Shown here: positions 12,001 through 21,798 of the stretch, piece by piece
Layout of the letters: every line of letters starts with the position of its first letter
Numbering within the stretch: the stretch's first letter is position 1
Source of the DNA: Trichostrongylus colubriformis
Taxonomy: Eukaryota > Nematoda > Chromadorea > Rhabditida > Trichostrongylidae
Reading direction: 5' to 3'
NCBI GenBank assembly: GCA_963978905.1
Contig: OZ022256.1
Coordinates: 34,621,426 to 34,685,425, forward strand
Length of the DNA: 64,000 nt
The notes under the pieces: model-generated
Seen by the model: the letters and a program-made list of their open reading frames with translations, nothing else
Database searches by the model: none
Told to the model about the DNA's origin: nothing
Program-made: the position numbers and the translations under genes

Positions 12001-15000
12001 GCTTTATTGTGGGAAGAGCAGGAAAGGAAATTGAGAGCTAGCGAGTTCAGAAGATAGCCCATCGCGAGTACTTTCAGTATTGCGAAATCATTATGCAAAA
12101 TCACAACGCGCTGCGTAACGCGACGCTGTTTACAAATGGCCAACGAACTTTGTGGACACCCTAATAGTATAACATTGTTGGATTCACACTTATCCGCACA
12201 TACATTGGTGTATCCACTATGTGGTTCACCATCCGCTCTGGCCCTCTAAGTTTTCTGATAGCGTCTGAGCCGACCATGATTTGTGAAAAGGATTGGAATC
12301 GTTTTCATCTACACATTACCCACTCTGTGATCTGTGATGTTCGAACGGCACTGCTCCTCCCATAAACCATCATACTGCATGCCATCCCAGTGTGCCGACA
12401 CCTTCTGCGACGTCAGCGCACCCCAGAATGGCGGCGAGAGTACAAAATAGGTGTTTATATAGGTAGGAGGTGCTATCACTACGATAAGATGACCTTGTAA
12501 TGATACTCCAACATCCATCGGTTTCTCCCGACTAAGAGCGGTTGCTCTGCCTTATCATTCCCTAGTCACAGTCCCATTCACTTGCGGACGGACAGACATA
12601 CCGACAAACCTACCGACAAACCGACACACATAGTTTATATAATAGAAGAAGATACATCATCATCCTGCTACTATATATAATCGGCTAAGTATGTCTGTCT
12701 GTGTGTGCGTGTGTATGTCCGTCCGTCTGTCACGAAGTTCATATCTCGCGTCGCAGTAGAGCTGGGATCCTGAATTTTCGAAGTGATATAGAGGGTAGTA
12801 AGGGGACATCAATGGTGAGGGAACGGAAGTGATAGCAACTGATAAGGGCTGATAAGGAGCCTCGAAAGAAGAATGGCGGGAAACTCATATCTCGCGTCGC
12901 AACAAAGCTGGAACCCTGAATTTTTAAAGTGATATAGGGGATGGTAAGGGGACATCAAGGGTGAGGAACCGGAAGTGATAGCAACTGATAAGGTCTGATA
13001 AGGAGCCTTAAAAGGTGAATGGCGGGAAATTCATATCTCGCGTCGCAACTAAGCTGGAACCCTAAATTTTCAAAGTAATATGGGGTTGGTATCCTACTGC
13101 AGATTAACTCCGCCCACGGTGGGCGGAGCGTGCACTGAAAGGTCCGTTTTCAGATCGAAAATTGTTAATTGGGTTCCAATGTGCCCCAAACGTGGGGAGA
13201 AGATGGATTTAAAGACACCAGGAGGGGTAATTTTGACTTACTGTAGAACAGACGTAGTGTGGACGAGTTTGAGTGGCCGCCATTGCACAAACTCGCCAAT
13301 TTGACGCCTTGGCATGGTGCCAAAAGAAGATGGTTCTATTATAAATTTGTTTTTTCCTTTTAGTTTTTACTTTGTTCTTTCTTATATTGCTTTTAGATGT
13401 ACTTACGGGTCAAATAAAGTCGGGGGGGGGGGGGGGGGGGGGAGACGCAAAATTTTCACCCACGTCAAAGCTTCTTTCCCTTCCTAGGGTTAGGCTAAAG
13501 CAGATGAGACCTATGCTTTGACAGATGCTTTTCAATATGGGAGGAGAGGATATCAATTTTAGCCTAAGCCTAGTAAGGGAAAGGAGCTTCGACGTCGACG
13601 CAAAGTTGCGTCTACCCCCCGACTTTATTTGACCCTTCTGAGATTTTCGGGTATAGAAATGCACAATTAAGAAGATCCATAAGTAAACAAGTAAAATATG
13701 TCACTAGAAAACAGTCTAAAGAGGAAAAATTCAAAACTAAGGTTACATCAGGCCGAAGACAAGCTTTAAAACGAACGAAGCGTGGCTCGGCCATGGAAGC
13801 TTGCAGTTCGGACGGAAGCGCGTCCTGGGGGCAAAGAGCGCCCTATGGCGCGTTTTTCAACGCCGGTTTCGTTACATATTGTATCTACCGAACCCATATG
13901 TTTGTTTTCAGATGTCATTGGTTTTGTAAACGTTCTTCCGCCCTTGCCCCCCTCCCGGTGCCTTTAAGTCAGCGATGAGCCTCTAACATAAGATCTTTTT
14001 ATGTATAACCAATTGGCTGGCGCACACTACTGCGCGCGATTCATGTCTACGCGCAAAATGGGTTCAATGAAAAGCGACTTATCTATATTACTGCCGAAAG
14101 CTTTCTCATCACGTTACCTCTGCTGCTTCTTCGCAATTTGAAAGCTCAGTTGAAGGCAGAGGAGAGAAAAATACACTCAATACCATACACAACGGTGATC
14201 ATGTCTATCAAACCCATTTTGCACAACATCGCCATGAATCGCGCACACGATACATCATTATGTCTTGGGGGCCCAACTTACACGGCGCCTCACTCATCAA
14301 CTTACACTCATACAAACACACTTACACACATACACATACACACCCAGACACACAGATACACCGACACACACAGACACGCACAGACAGACACACACAGACA
14401 GACACAGACAGACACGCACAGACACCCACAGAGACACTGACAGACACACACACAGAGACATACTCACTCACAGCACACACACACACAGACACTCACAGAC
14501 ACACACACACACACATACACACACCCACAGACATACACAGACACACTCAGACATACACACACAGACACACAGACAGACACACTCAGACACATACAGAGAC
14601 ACACAGACGCACACACACGGACACACAGCACACACACACACAGACACCCACACAGACAGACACACAGAGACACATATAAACAGACACTCACAGCACACAC
14701 ACACACACACAGATACGCACACAGCGACACACAGACACATACAGACACACACAGACAGACACACACACAAACAGACAAACACACTCACAGCGCACACACA
14801 GACACACACGGACAGGCAGACACACACAGAGGCACACAGACCCACACATATCCACACAGACACACAGACAGACATACAGTAGCGCTCAAAAGTCTTCGGC
14901 CAAAACTTTTTTGTCATAACTTTTTTTCTACTTCACCAAATTTGACAAAATTTTAATTGGGTAGTCTAAAAAGTTTTTTCGTATTTTCAAATACCGCTTT

Positions 15001-18000
15001 TTCCCTCAAAACTGCTTTCCAGAAATTTCTTCTGTACATATATATGTAGTACAAGTTCTCACGCATCTATAGGGATTATTGTCTTCCATCTCCCGGATAA
15101 CCCTTTTCGGCAAAATAAACATATCAACGGTCAACCTCATTTTCAATACAAAAATTATAAAAAATTTTTTCTTTGAATGGCGTTAGACAGGGAAAGGAAA
15201 AGGTGATAATCCGATGGAGCAAGAGTAGGGCTATAAGGTGGATGGGGCAGCAATTTTTATCCAAGCTCGAGAATTTTTTGGCGAGTCATTTTTCACTAGT
15301 GGCAAAAAAATTTTAAATTTGTTCTTTTAAAAAATTTTCGAGCTTGGATGAAAACTGCTGCCTCATAGCCCTGATCTTGCTCCATCGAATCATCACCTTT
15401 TCCTTTCCCTGTCTAACGCCATTCAAAGAAAAAAATTGGAATTGGAAATGAAGTGACTTTTGATATTTTTATTTTGCCGAAAAGGGTTATCCGGGAGATG
15501 GAAGACGGCAATACCTATAGATGCGTGTGGTCTTGTACTACATGTATACGTACAGAAGAAATTTTGTGGAAAGCAGTTTTGAGGGAAAAAGCGGTATTTA
15601 AAAATACGAAGACTTTTTAGACTACCTATATGTGATGCCTGAACCTATTGTCAACATTTCCTTCTACTTGAGTGCCGCTTGCCACTTTTCATAATTTTTT
15701 ACAAGACTTTACTACAAGACCACCCAGAAAAAGTAGAAGGCTTGGTCAAGGAAAACGGCATTCTTTACAAAAACAAAACGAGCAGCCTTAGAGAACATTA
15801 ATATTCTGTAGAAAGACCACGCCTTTTGATGACAGCGGCACAGCGGGACGGCATAGCGATGGCATGCCAAAATTAAATAATTTCATATAACCATGTAACC
15901 TACACCGTTGAGCGCCAAAATAGTATATTAGGTATGCAGTGTCTCCAAGTACAACATACTAAAGTTTCTCTTAGATCGGTGCAGTTGCAAAAAAGTTACA
16001 AGTGAAAAACCCAAGTGAAAGACCATTTCGCCGAAGACTTTTGAGCGCTACTGTACTTAGCGGTATATATAGTAGGATGGTTCATTCTGCCAGTCTTCAC
16101 ACTATCTCACATCGTTACGCACATTTTCAGTTCTGGTCTTGCCCGTATCGTCGCGGCCCCAGTCCCTGCGAGTTACCCATGCCTTTCACTTTTATGATTC
16201 TTTGTCTCCGTCTTCGGATCTTTACAGGACCACACCACTAATTCTTTGCTCAAGCTTCAACCACCATCGCAAATGCTCCGCCTACCGTGAAGTTTAGTCT
16301 CGCTACCCACTACTGAGTACCCTGTTTTACCCCGGTCTTTTAAAAACCGACATGCAGTTCCTGCTGCAGGCACCGTTCGCTCTGCCCCGTTGGGCAGATC
16401 AAAATCAAAGATTCAAAGTATTTGAGATGGTTTCGACGTCAGTCATGTCTACCAATAGTTTTCCTGGTTTGTATGTGCGTTGAAACCGAGTTACGAATCT
16501 ATGTCGTACGGACATCCCGATCGGGGTGTGCTACGCCCACTGTGCCCAGGCTTTTTTCTCCGATCACGCTCCACCCACGGTGGATGGGGCGTAGCTTGGT
16601 TTATGTGCTCCCAATTATCCCATGCTCTACTCATCCCAAACTTGTTCCTATCTCCACAGGTTCCTCTTCATATAATGCCCAAGCTTCGCCCACCGTTAAA
16701 GTTTTCTCCTTGTATAGCCCCTCCTACTATCAGCCACCTCTTTTCTCCCCGTCTGAATCACTAGTACGCAATTTTTACTCGATTGATTATTCACTCGGCC
16801 CACTGTGCGCGCGTCTTGGCTAACTTCAAGTGCCCTCAAAATGGTTTGATCATTGTTCATTTTTACCGTTTGTTTACAGGTGTTTAGGCTGTGTTGAAAC
16901 CGAGTTATGAATTTTTATCACTCTGACCACCCATTTGGCCATTATGCGCTCCACCCACGCCTCTTACATGCATACAGAAACTCACAGTTGACCTTAACCG
17001 ATTTTCCCCACGTTTGGACCATTTTCGAACTGAACGAACAATTTTCGATCTGAGGACGGAACGTTTCAGTGTACGCTCTGTCCACTCTGGGTAAGCTTGA
17101 CTTGATTCGTGTGCGCTCCTTATGTCTTCCCATGTTCTATATTCCAAACTTGTTCCCATCTCCACCGTCTGTTTACAGGCGAACGGATGGAGGGACGAAC
17201 GTATTGGCTGCCGAAGCGTTTTAATAGTAGGGGTGGGTTACAGAAGCGCTCACATTTCCGTGGAGGTTTTCAAGTAGCAGGGCGGTCTCTTGAGCTCTCG
17301 TGTAAAGATATTTAGTGGAGATTTAGGATGATTGTTCTGCTATGGCTGCTACCGCTGCTTTAGCGGGGTAAACTTGGCCATTTTTGCTAATCCGGCAATA
17401 GTTCGGGCAAACGCTTCCTTTTTCTTACTCGCGTTATTAGTGCTTATGTCGTTGTGGAACGCTCATCTCAAGAATGAGGTTGATGAAGCTGCTGAAACTA
17501 ATTATGCTATCTTCTTCATGGTCAGGAGTGTCAATCATGAGTTTAGTCCCACATCAATTTTTACAGTCTCAGACGCTGAGTTCAGCCACCGTATACAAAA
17601 CGCTTTGCGAGATTATGCTCGTCACCTTGTTGCTCTTGGAAATCACTCCTTTGTCAGCGCGGATCAGACAGCATACGTGAGGATTGTCTACGAAGTATTG
17701 GTGAGTAAAAAGAGTTTTCGGTATATTATAGCCGGCACTAGAGTACTACAATGGCTGGTTTATCTGTGTTTTTTTTTACATCACATCTTAGATGCGCGCT
17801 GACAGAAGTGCTGGAAATGGTGACGCAAATCTTGCAAGACTGCTTCACCTGAGAAATTGCATATTGCCGCGTGTTGCAGCTTTTTTGCGAGAAGAAGGTG
17901 AATTTTTTATTATCATCCGAGCTTTCAATATCATCGGATCATCTGAGCTGATGTTCAAGGTTCGAAAAAAGCCTCTACAAAGTTGTTTCCTCAACATTTT

Positions 18001-18194
18001 GGTGTATGGCAATTCTATGGGCTGTAAAATCTTAATTGTTAGGGCGTTTTCCCAATCTGGACGAAATACCGTCTCGACTTTTTGTCTGGAATGTGGTAGA
18101 TGAGGATCAGCGCCAAGAATGTTCGAGTGGTAGGGGAGGGTCCTCATGGTCAAGCGATCATGTGGAGGATGCGAAGGATAGTCACACCGTTGAG
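3050..18194 (+). CDS. large helical-repeat protein, exons 1-8 of those found
   Basis: I cannot name the family. Proposed exons: 3050-3220, 9489-9617, 9725-9907, 10004-10139, 17364-17700, 17792-17897, 18043-18194. That is seven well-phased blocks; a further upstream exon is likely because 3050 begins mid-codon. Each has an AG acceptor and GT donor, and phases agree in order (1-1, 1-1, 1-1, 2-2, 0-0, 1-1, then 0). The translation is leucine-rich and helical, for example [37 protein letters not shown] and [17 protein letters not shown], suggesting HEAT/ARM-like packing. The last block ends in an acidic, Ser/Gly-rich stretch. Two introns (6.3 and 7.2 kb) are filled with transposons. Acceptors at 9489 and 17364 and the donor at 10140 are weaker than the rest. 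The 24344-25868 exons probably complete the same protein. Confidence 0.5.
3777..5007 (+). mobile_element. mariner family A element, TA-flanked
   Basis: Left end TTAGGTTGTCCCAAAAGTC at 3777 and right end GACTTTTGGGACAA ending at 5007 are inverted repeats of about 27 bp, flanked by TA (3775-3776 and 5008-5009). The right end lacks the three bases CCT seen in the left end. The body encodes a broken mariner transposase on the + strand. A second copy of the same family lies at 55629-57161. The element sits in a large intron of the helical-repeat gene. Confidence 0.85.
3918..4890 (+). pseudogene. mariner transposase remnant (family A)
   Basis: The frame from 3918 to 4511 gives an N-terminal helix-turn-helix half with [18 protein letters not shown] and [16 protein letters not shown], then the first catalytic aspartate in [13 protein letters not shown]. 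After about 4500 the homologous reading moves into other frames: a decayed [20 protein letters not shown] near 4710-4770 stands where the second and third catalytic region (HPPYSPD-APSDY in intact mariners) should be. Several frame shifts and stops make it non-functional. Length over all matches a mariner transposase of about 340 residues. Confidence 0.8.
5193..6744 (-). mobile_element. Tc3-like transposon with 210-bp inverted repeats
   Basis: Inverted repeats of about 210 bp (5193-5403 and 6534-6744) start CACTGCGGTGCATAATGA and are flanked by TA. Each repeat carries the motif GGTGCAWAATGATAAAGCCA twice, once at the outer end and once at the inner end, the arrangement of paired transposase-binding sites known from Tc3/Tc1-type long TIRs. 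The body holds a decayed transposase on the minus strand. Confidence 0.85.
5452..6457 (-). pseudogene. Tc3-like transposase, decayed
   Basis: Reads from ATG at 6457 ([20 protein letters not shown], the bipartite HTH start typical of Tc3) to a stop at 5452. In order one sees SNRQL/IAQEF and a [15 protein letters not shown] piece, [18 protein letters not shown] in the middle, the second catalytic aspartate in [14 protein letters not shown], and the last block [20 protein letters not shown] carrying the terminal acidic residue (E of PMENVW). About 335 residues overall, as in Tc3, but three or more frame shifts and stops interrupt it. ATG is preceded by a TTTTCAGGTA stretch. Confidence 0.75.
6989..8964 (+). 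mobile_element. second Tc3-like family, interrupted by RepA
   Basis: Left end CAGTGCTCTGCATAATGATA at 6989 and right end TATCATTATGCAAAGCACTG at 8964 form TIRs of about 210 bp with inner repeats of the same ATGATACAGCCA motif (7180-7196 and 8737-8760), flanked by TA. Between 8240 and 8500 a very decayed transposase is visible: [10 protein letters not shown], and [14 protein letters not shown] in the place of the QDGAP-HTA region. RepA copy 7817-8226 is inserted in the body, which explains the length of 1976 bp. Confidence 0.75.
7817..8226 (-). mobile_element. RepA repeat, uninterrupted copy
   Basis: About 410 bp with ends TTTAAAGACACCGGTAGGGG (left) and CCCTTACCCCTAAAGGTGCC (right), imperfect inverted repeats of each other. 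The same sequence in the other orientation covers 35490-37598, where it carries two insertions. This copy shows the empty sites: TTAA at 8120-8123 for the piggyBac-type MITE and the ACTAAATACGC region near 7970 for the palindrome. Single related ends occur near 13206, 21695, 52370 and 59290. No coding capacity seen. Confidence 0.7.
10486..11260. mobile_element. TIR element with GC hairpin near each end
   Basis: The sequence CCAGTCGGATCGCC...ATTTCATTTTTTCTAT at 10490-10582 returns inverted at 11165-11255 at clearly recognisable identity. Each arm has a GC-rich palindrome (AGCCCGGCTTCGCCGGGCT at 10538-10556 in the left arm). No transposase frame in between. Left flank is a CA-rich tract ending CAGACGCATTATATACATC, like the termini of the minisatellite element family described at 12590. 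Confidence 0.5.
11309..12164 (-). mobile_element. mariner family B, internally deleted
   Basis: Ends AGGGTGTCCACAAAGTTCG and its inverse, 29 bp of nearly perfect TIR, flanked by TA (11307-11308, 12165-12166). At 856 bp it is too short for a full mariner. The minus strand keeps only the C-terminal half of a transposase; the N-terminal half is deleted or unrecognisable. Confidence 0.85.
11381..11745 (-). pseudogene. mariner transposase C-terminal half (family B)
   Basis: Minus-strand reading begins with the second catalytic aspartate in [15 protein letters not shown], shifts frame once, then continues as [20 protein letters not shown] with the third catalytic residue, [13 protein letters not shown] and ends with YGDYIMDR at 11381. 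The block order and spacing fit a D,D34D mariner, but the first catalytic region and HTH are absent. Confidence 0.8.
12590..13085 (-). mobile_element. minisatellite + (GTCY)n element, HINE/DINE-1-like
   Basis: From 12660 the order is: AT-rich terminus ATCCTGCTACTATATATAAT, a GTCTGTCTGTG...GTCCGTCCGTCTGTC tract (12690-12733), then a 145-bp unit repeated in tandem (units start 12734, 12880, 13025; each opens CATATCTCGCGTCGCA). A second tract of ACGGACAGACATACCGACAA with its own TATATAA end abuts head to head at 12578-12640. The same architecture, in the opposite orientation, appears at 27440-28140 and 32690-32870, and its terminus at 14270-14876 plus 16054-16075. A short terminus, (GTCY)n and minisatellites recall non-autonomous Helentrons (HINE, DINE-1); that parallel is inference. 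Confidence 0.55.
13407..13635. mobile_element. MITE with 21-G tract in one arm
   Basis: Inverted ends GGGTCAAATAAAGTCGGGG at 13407 and CCCCGACTTTATTTGACCC ending at 13635, then AGACGCAA / TTGCGTCT further in, and inner arms around CCTAGGGTTAGGCTAAA. The left arm holds 21 consecutive G at 13422-13442 where the right arm has only six C. A related copy lies at 29669-29862. Confidence 0.6.
14270..14876 (+). repeat. CA/CAGA-rich simple-sequence array
   Basis: About 600 bp of imperfect (CACA)(CAGA) repeats. Both strands stay open for long stretches (His/Thr on +, Cys/Val on -) purely because of composition. The array ends CAGACA-TA at the left boundary of the Tc1-like MITE and the sequence resumes at 16054 as TACTTAGCGGTATATATAGTAGGAT, the terminus of the minisatellite family. 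It is therefore an expanded microsatellite of such an element, split by the MITE. Confidence 0.85.
14877..16053. mobile_element. Tc1-like MITE carrying a foldback insertion
   Basis: Ends CAGTAGCGCTCAAAAGTC and the exact inverse GACTTTTGAGCGCTACTG, TA on both sides. No transposase. The related copy at 23377-23868 is 492 bp; this one is 1177 bp because of the palindrome at about 14957-15631. The outer target can be reconstructed as CAGACATACTTAGC, matching other copies of the minisatellite terminus. Confidence 0.85.
14957..15631. mobile_element. foldback element nested in the Tc1-like MITE
   Basis: Two arms of about 300 bp (GGGTAGTCTAAAAAG... and ...CTTTTTAGACTACC) pair almost along their whole length, for example CCGGATAACCCTTTTCGGCA at 15095-15114 and its inverse near 15476-15495. 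The undisturbed copy at 23377-23868 reads straight through this point (TTTTAATATGTGGTGTCAAC), so the palindrome is a later insertion. Its terminal bases resemble the outer MITE ends. Confidence 0.75.
16076..17363. other. intronic DNA with inverted 'GCTCCACCCACG' repeats
   Basis: Between the MITE and the 17364 exon I see repeats around 16565-16600 and 16945-17090 whose core (CGCTCCACCCACGGTGG, and ATTTTCGATCTGAGGACGGA) recurs inverted at 13105-13200. They look like ends of another dispersed element. No exon is supported here. Confidence 0.4.
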
Positions 18195-20169
18195 GTACGT
18201 TATTATCGGCTATTACAATTTTCCAATTTCATCTGCCAATGACATACTATGAGATTATCATCTCTACTGTATCTCTTTTCACTCTACTGGTAATGTTTTC
18301 ATCTGACGTTTTTGGTTGATTGTCCTTTGAGCGATGGAAAATTCATCTTCGTTTCCTAGTATTTCGGATATTCATTCTCCTGCAGAAATCAAATCGCCAT
18401 CATTGGCAGTGGTCCATTTTCGTGTTGTTTTGAGTGTGACTTCAATAGAAGGTTGTTAGTCTTTCAAGTTTTATTTTCCCCTGAATTACCCTAAAATAGG
18501 GTGTGCACTAAAGCTAGTTTTTGCGCTGTACTCGGAAGGTTGTTGGTTTCTATTTTAACGCATTTTAACGATAGCTGTATGTCCAGTTGCCCTCCATCAC
18601 GTATACAGATGAAATTGTGCGACACAACAGGGACCCATCAAGGGCTTCCTCGAGATTGTTTTTTTTTTGAAACCATAAGTCTTATTTTTGACCTGACTGT
18701 CGTGTTTAACAGACATGGCGCAGTGAAACCATGCATTCACAGTTTTTTTTCGAGTTGTTTTAATTTCGCTCGTACCGAGTTGTTTGAGTTCGATCCCGAT
18801 TTTCTTGCTGTATTTTTCCTTCACCGATTATCGCACGCTAGAACATTTCCGAGAGGCTATATACTTTCTATATACTTGATATTAAGGATGACTCTTTGAA
18901 ACCGTTGGACACCAAGGGCTGAAAATATTGAAGGTATGGGCAAGTTGCTAGATTCTTTTAGACGGCGTACGAGCTCCCGTTAAAAGGAAATTTCCATTCT
19001 TCTGAAAGAGGCGAAAGGAAACTTTTGTGAATAGTTCCTCCACCCATCGATTGTTCTGTGGCCGTCCGTTTCAGATTCCGCCACAAATTGCACATTAATT
19101 CGCCGACGGTCCGTATAATCAGCAGCCCTTCCGGCCGGTCGCTTCCTCATCGATCTGTTTTACACTTATTTTCAGTTTGTAGCTTTTCCTACATTGTTGG
19201 CATGAGCATTTTTGGGATGCACTTCTCCAAAATATTGTTGCTAAAGGTGCTATGTATAGGACTGAAGAAGAGGTTTCCGCCTTTCTTTATTCTCTGTGTT
19301 TCAAAACGTTCTGTTCACCTTCCGACAAGGCTTATATGTCTGTGTTTGTTAGAGCTTTTTCTGCTTCACAGAATATGCTATTTTCCATACCTTTTAATGC
19401 TCAATATTCGTGAGGTTAAGAAACGAAGTAATCTGAAGTAAAATTCTCACTTTTGACATCCCCTCTTCTTCGTCTGCCATCGAGTTCAAAAATGTATACG
19501 TATTTGTTTTCGATAGATACAGATAGGTGCTTGTTATTCTGTCCGAAATCAAGATTTCACCATACATTTTCATTGGACAAGAAAACCCTTAATATAACAG
19601 TAGATTGATCAACATGCCTTTTCTTCCTAATTTGATTTCATATGACGTGAAGAGATTCAGCTTGTTTGGACCTCGATGTGCCAAAGGTGCTGATTTTTGC
19701 CTTCAAAGTACTCAATTTCGGGGCTTCCGGAAATAGCAGTCGATCAGACGATTGAAAAGCAATGGAACTGTTCCGTAGAGCTAAAAAGCTCTACCGAAAA
19801 CATATGCGCATACATTTTATGGCCTCGACGGCAGGTTAAGGGGAAATGTTGAGAGTACGAATTTTTACCTTAAGACTTCTGCATTTCTGAACCTCACGAA
19901 TGTTAAGCAGTCAAAGGAATTAAAAAACAAATAGCAACGTTTTAAAAGCAGAAAAAGCTCTATCGAACAAATATAAGCTTGGCTGAAAGGTGAAGGGAAC
20001 GAAACACAGACAATAACGGCGGGAACTTAATCCACAACCCGATGGTTTTTTGCAGTACTGCATACTACTCCTTTACCACCAGCACTGAAGTATGATTAAA
20101 TGACTTCCGCATGATCCGAAATCCACAGAATCTTGACAATTAAAGGCAGCATTGGGGGAAAGTCGGACG
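18195..20169. other. intronic DNA with a palindrome at 19280-20020
   Basis: Left arm 19280-19460 (TTATATGTCTGTGTTTGTTAG, AGAGCTTTTTCTGCTT, TTCGTGAGGTT) matches the inverse of 19840-20020 with about 380 bp between them. No coding capacity is seen. It lies next to the Merlin-like arm at 20170 and may be part of the same composite element. Confidence 0.45.
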
Positions 20170-20360
20170 AAAAGTAAAAGAAGTAGTGCATATGAATGTC
20201 GAGATGCCTAGTGACAGGACAGTGGAGAAAAAACGGATGGAAATGATAAAAAACCCATAACCCAACTCAAAAGAGAAATAGGACCCCCTTCCCATCGTTG
20301 GTTCTAGGCACGGACGACCTTTCCGTCAAGAAGCGAATACTCCAGGCGAAATTTCCATTG
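20170..20360 (+). mobile_element. fragment related to the Merlin palindrome arm
   Basis: The order of blocks AGTAGTG-ATATGA-GTCGAGATG, GAGAAAA-CGGA, TTCCCA-C-TTG-TTCT, GCACGGACGACC-TTCCGT and TCCATTGGCATG parallels 55060-55235 in the right arm of the Merlin element, at clearly lower identity. This indicates an older, non-autonomous relative in the same window. Confidence 0.5.
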
Positions 20361-20746
20361 GCATGCTGCCAAGTGAACACAAGGGAATGTTTGGAAATAC
20401 GACGGCATCTACTTTTCGGAGTCAGCTTTAAGCTAAAACTGCGAAAGCGCGCCGCAAAACCTTCGGTACAGACAAGCGGTTGCGGCGTTTTGCGGCGTTT
20501 CTACAGCTCGGAGGGGCGCTTTTTCACCTGGACCAGTTGGGCTGGCGCACACTACTGCGCGTCATACATGGAAGCATGCAAAATTAGCGCGTGTATCGAA
20601 CTCTCTCACCGCGCCACACATTCTCACTCTCTTCACGTACTCTCACTCTAGCCACTCACCCACGTCCGTACTGTACCTCAAACTTGGGTAATTAAACCAC
20701 AGGGTGGACAGACAAACATACAAACACACCAAACTCCTGGTTTATA

Positions 20747-21617
20747 TTAGGTTGTCCCGAAAGTTCCGGAACATCCCGACCACTTTTTTTCAAATTTATT
20801 TCTTTACAACATAAACACATTTCAGCTAACAAGATATTCACCATTACTATCTATCACCTTCTGTCATCCATCCGGAAGCTTGCCAATCCCATCCGCCCAG
20901 AACTGTTGAGACTGCCTCGCGAAGAAACGCTCGATCTCCATCTCGATGTCGCGCTGCTTTTTGAGCTGTTTCCCCTTTAGGAAGTTCTGTAGGGGGCGAA
21001 CAGGTGGTAGTCAGACGGTGCGAGGTCGGGGCTATATGGAGGATGTGGTAGCACTTCTCATCCTAGCGTCGCCAAGGTGTCCCGGGTGAATGTTGCCAGA
21101 TGTCGGCTGTCGGATAGGGCATGGGGTGTCCAAGTCGAGAGCACTTTCCGGTATCCCAGCCGAGTGAGATGCTGATCGACTATGGTATTCCCACAACCGA
21201 GTAGCAGGGCTACTTCACGTGTGCTTGCCGTGGGGTTCTCCTGCACAGTTCTCCTGAAAAGCTGATCGTCAGCTCAGATGGACGGCCACTGCGTTGCTGA
21301 TCTTTGAGGGCTATATCTTCAGAACGGAAGCGGATGAACCAACAGTGGATAGTTGTGCTTGCTCCACATGCGACGCTGATTATTTGGACCGCTTCCCTTA
21401 TGGAACTCCCTCGGCAGAACTCGTAGAGGTACAATGCTCGGAGTGACGTCTCGTCCATTTCGAGCTATATTCCTTTTGTGGATAGGCGCGAATCCTTATA
21501 TGCCTATGGCATGGAACGTTCCTCAAAGTCAATCGACAAATGCCCTGGTTATCCATCGCGGAGAGGCCCGAAAACCCTTGTCCGCCAAGGTGTTCCGGAA
21601 CTTTCGGGACAGCCTAA
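20747..21617 (-). mobile_element. mariner family C, internally deleted
   Basis: Ends TTAGGTTGTCCCGAAAGTTC and GAACTTTCGGGACAGCCTAA (TIR about 28 bp), flanked by TA. The family-A TIR is related (TTAGGTTGTCCCAAAAGTC). 871 bp in place of about 1.3 kb because the middle of the transposase gene is missing. Confidence 0.85.
20890..21458 (-). pseudogene. mariner transposase with central deletion (family C)
   Basis: Minus strand from ATG 21458: MDETSLRALYLYEFCRGSSI, IHCWFIRFRSEDIALKDQQR and SGRPSEL form the N-terminal HTH half; after one shift, NPTASTREVALLLGCGNTIV and HLTRLGYRKVLSTWTPHAL follow. The next residues already correspond to the PPYSPD-APS-HRL-TT end region, so the segment with the first two catalytic aspartates is deleted. 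The C-terminal piece ends near 20890. Confidence 0.75.
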
Positions 21618-21798
21618 TATATAGGGTATGATTTCGCCACAGATAGTCTTCCTAGGTCCAGTACTACCATGTGAGTGATTCTTGTAGGGATTTCTCCATT
21701 ACCGCATTACCCCTAATGCTGTCTTTAAGGTGCACCTAATTGATATCAGACCTCGAGATGTACTGGGTTGTTGCAGAATTGTTGCAGAATGCGATGTA

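Noticed and set aside
14265..14917. Long open frames on both strands (His/Thr-rich and Cys/Val-rich)
   Set aside because: They are forced by the CACA/CAGA simple repeat; no start context, domain or splice signal.
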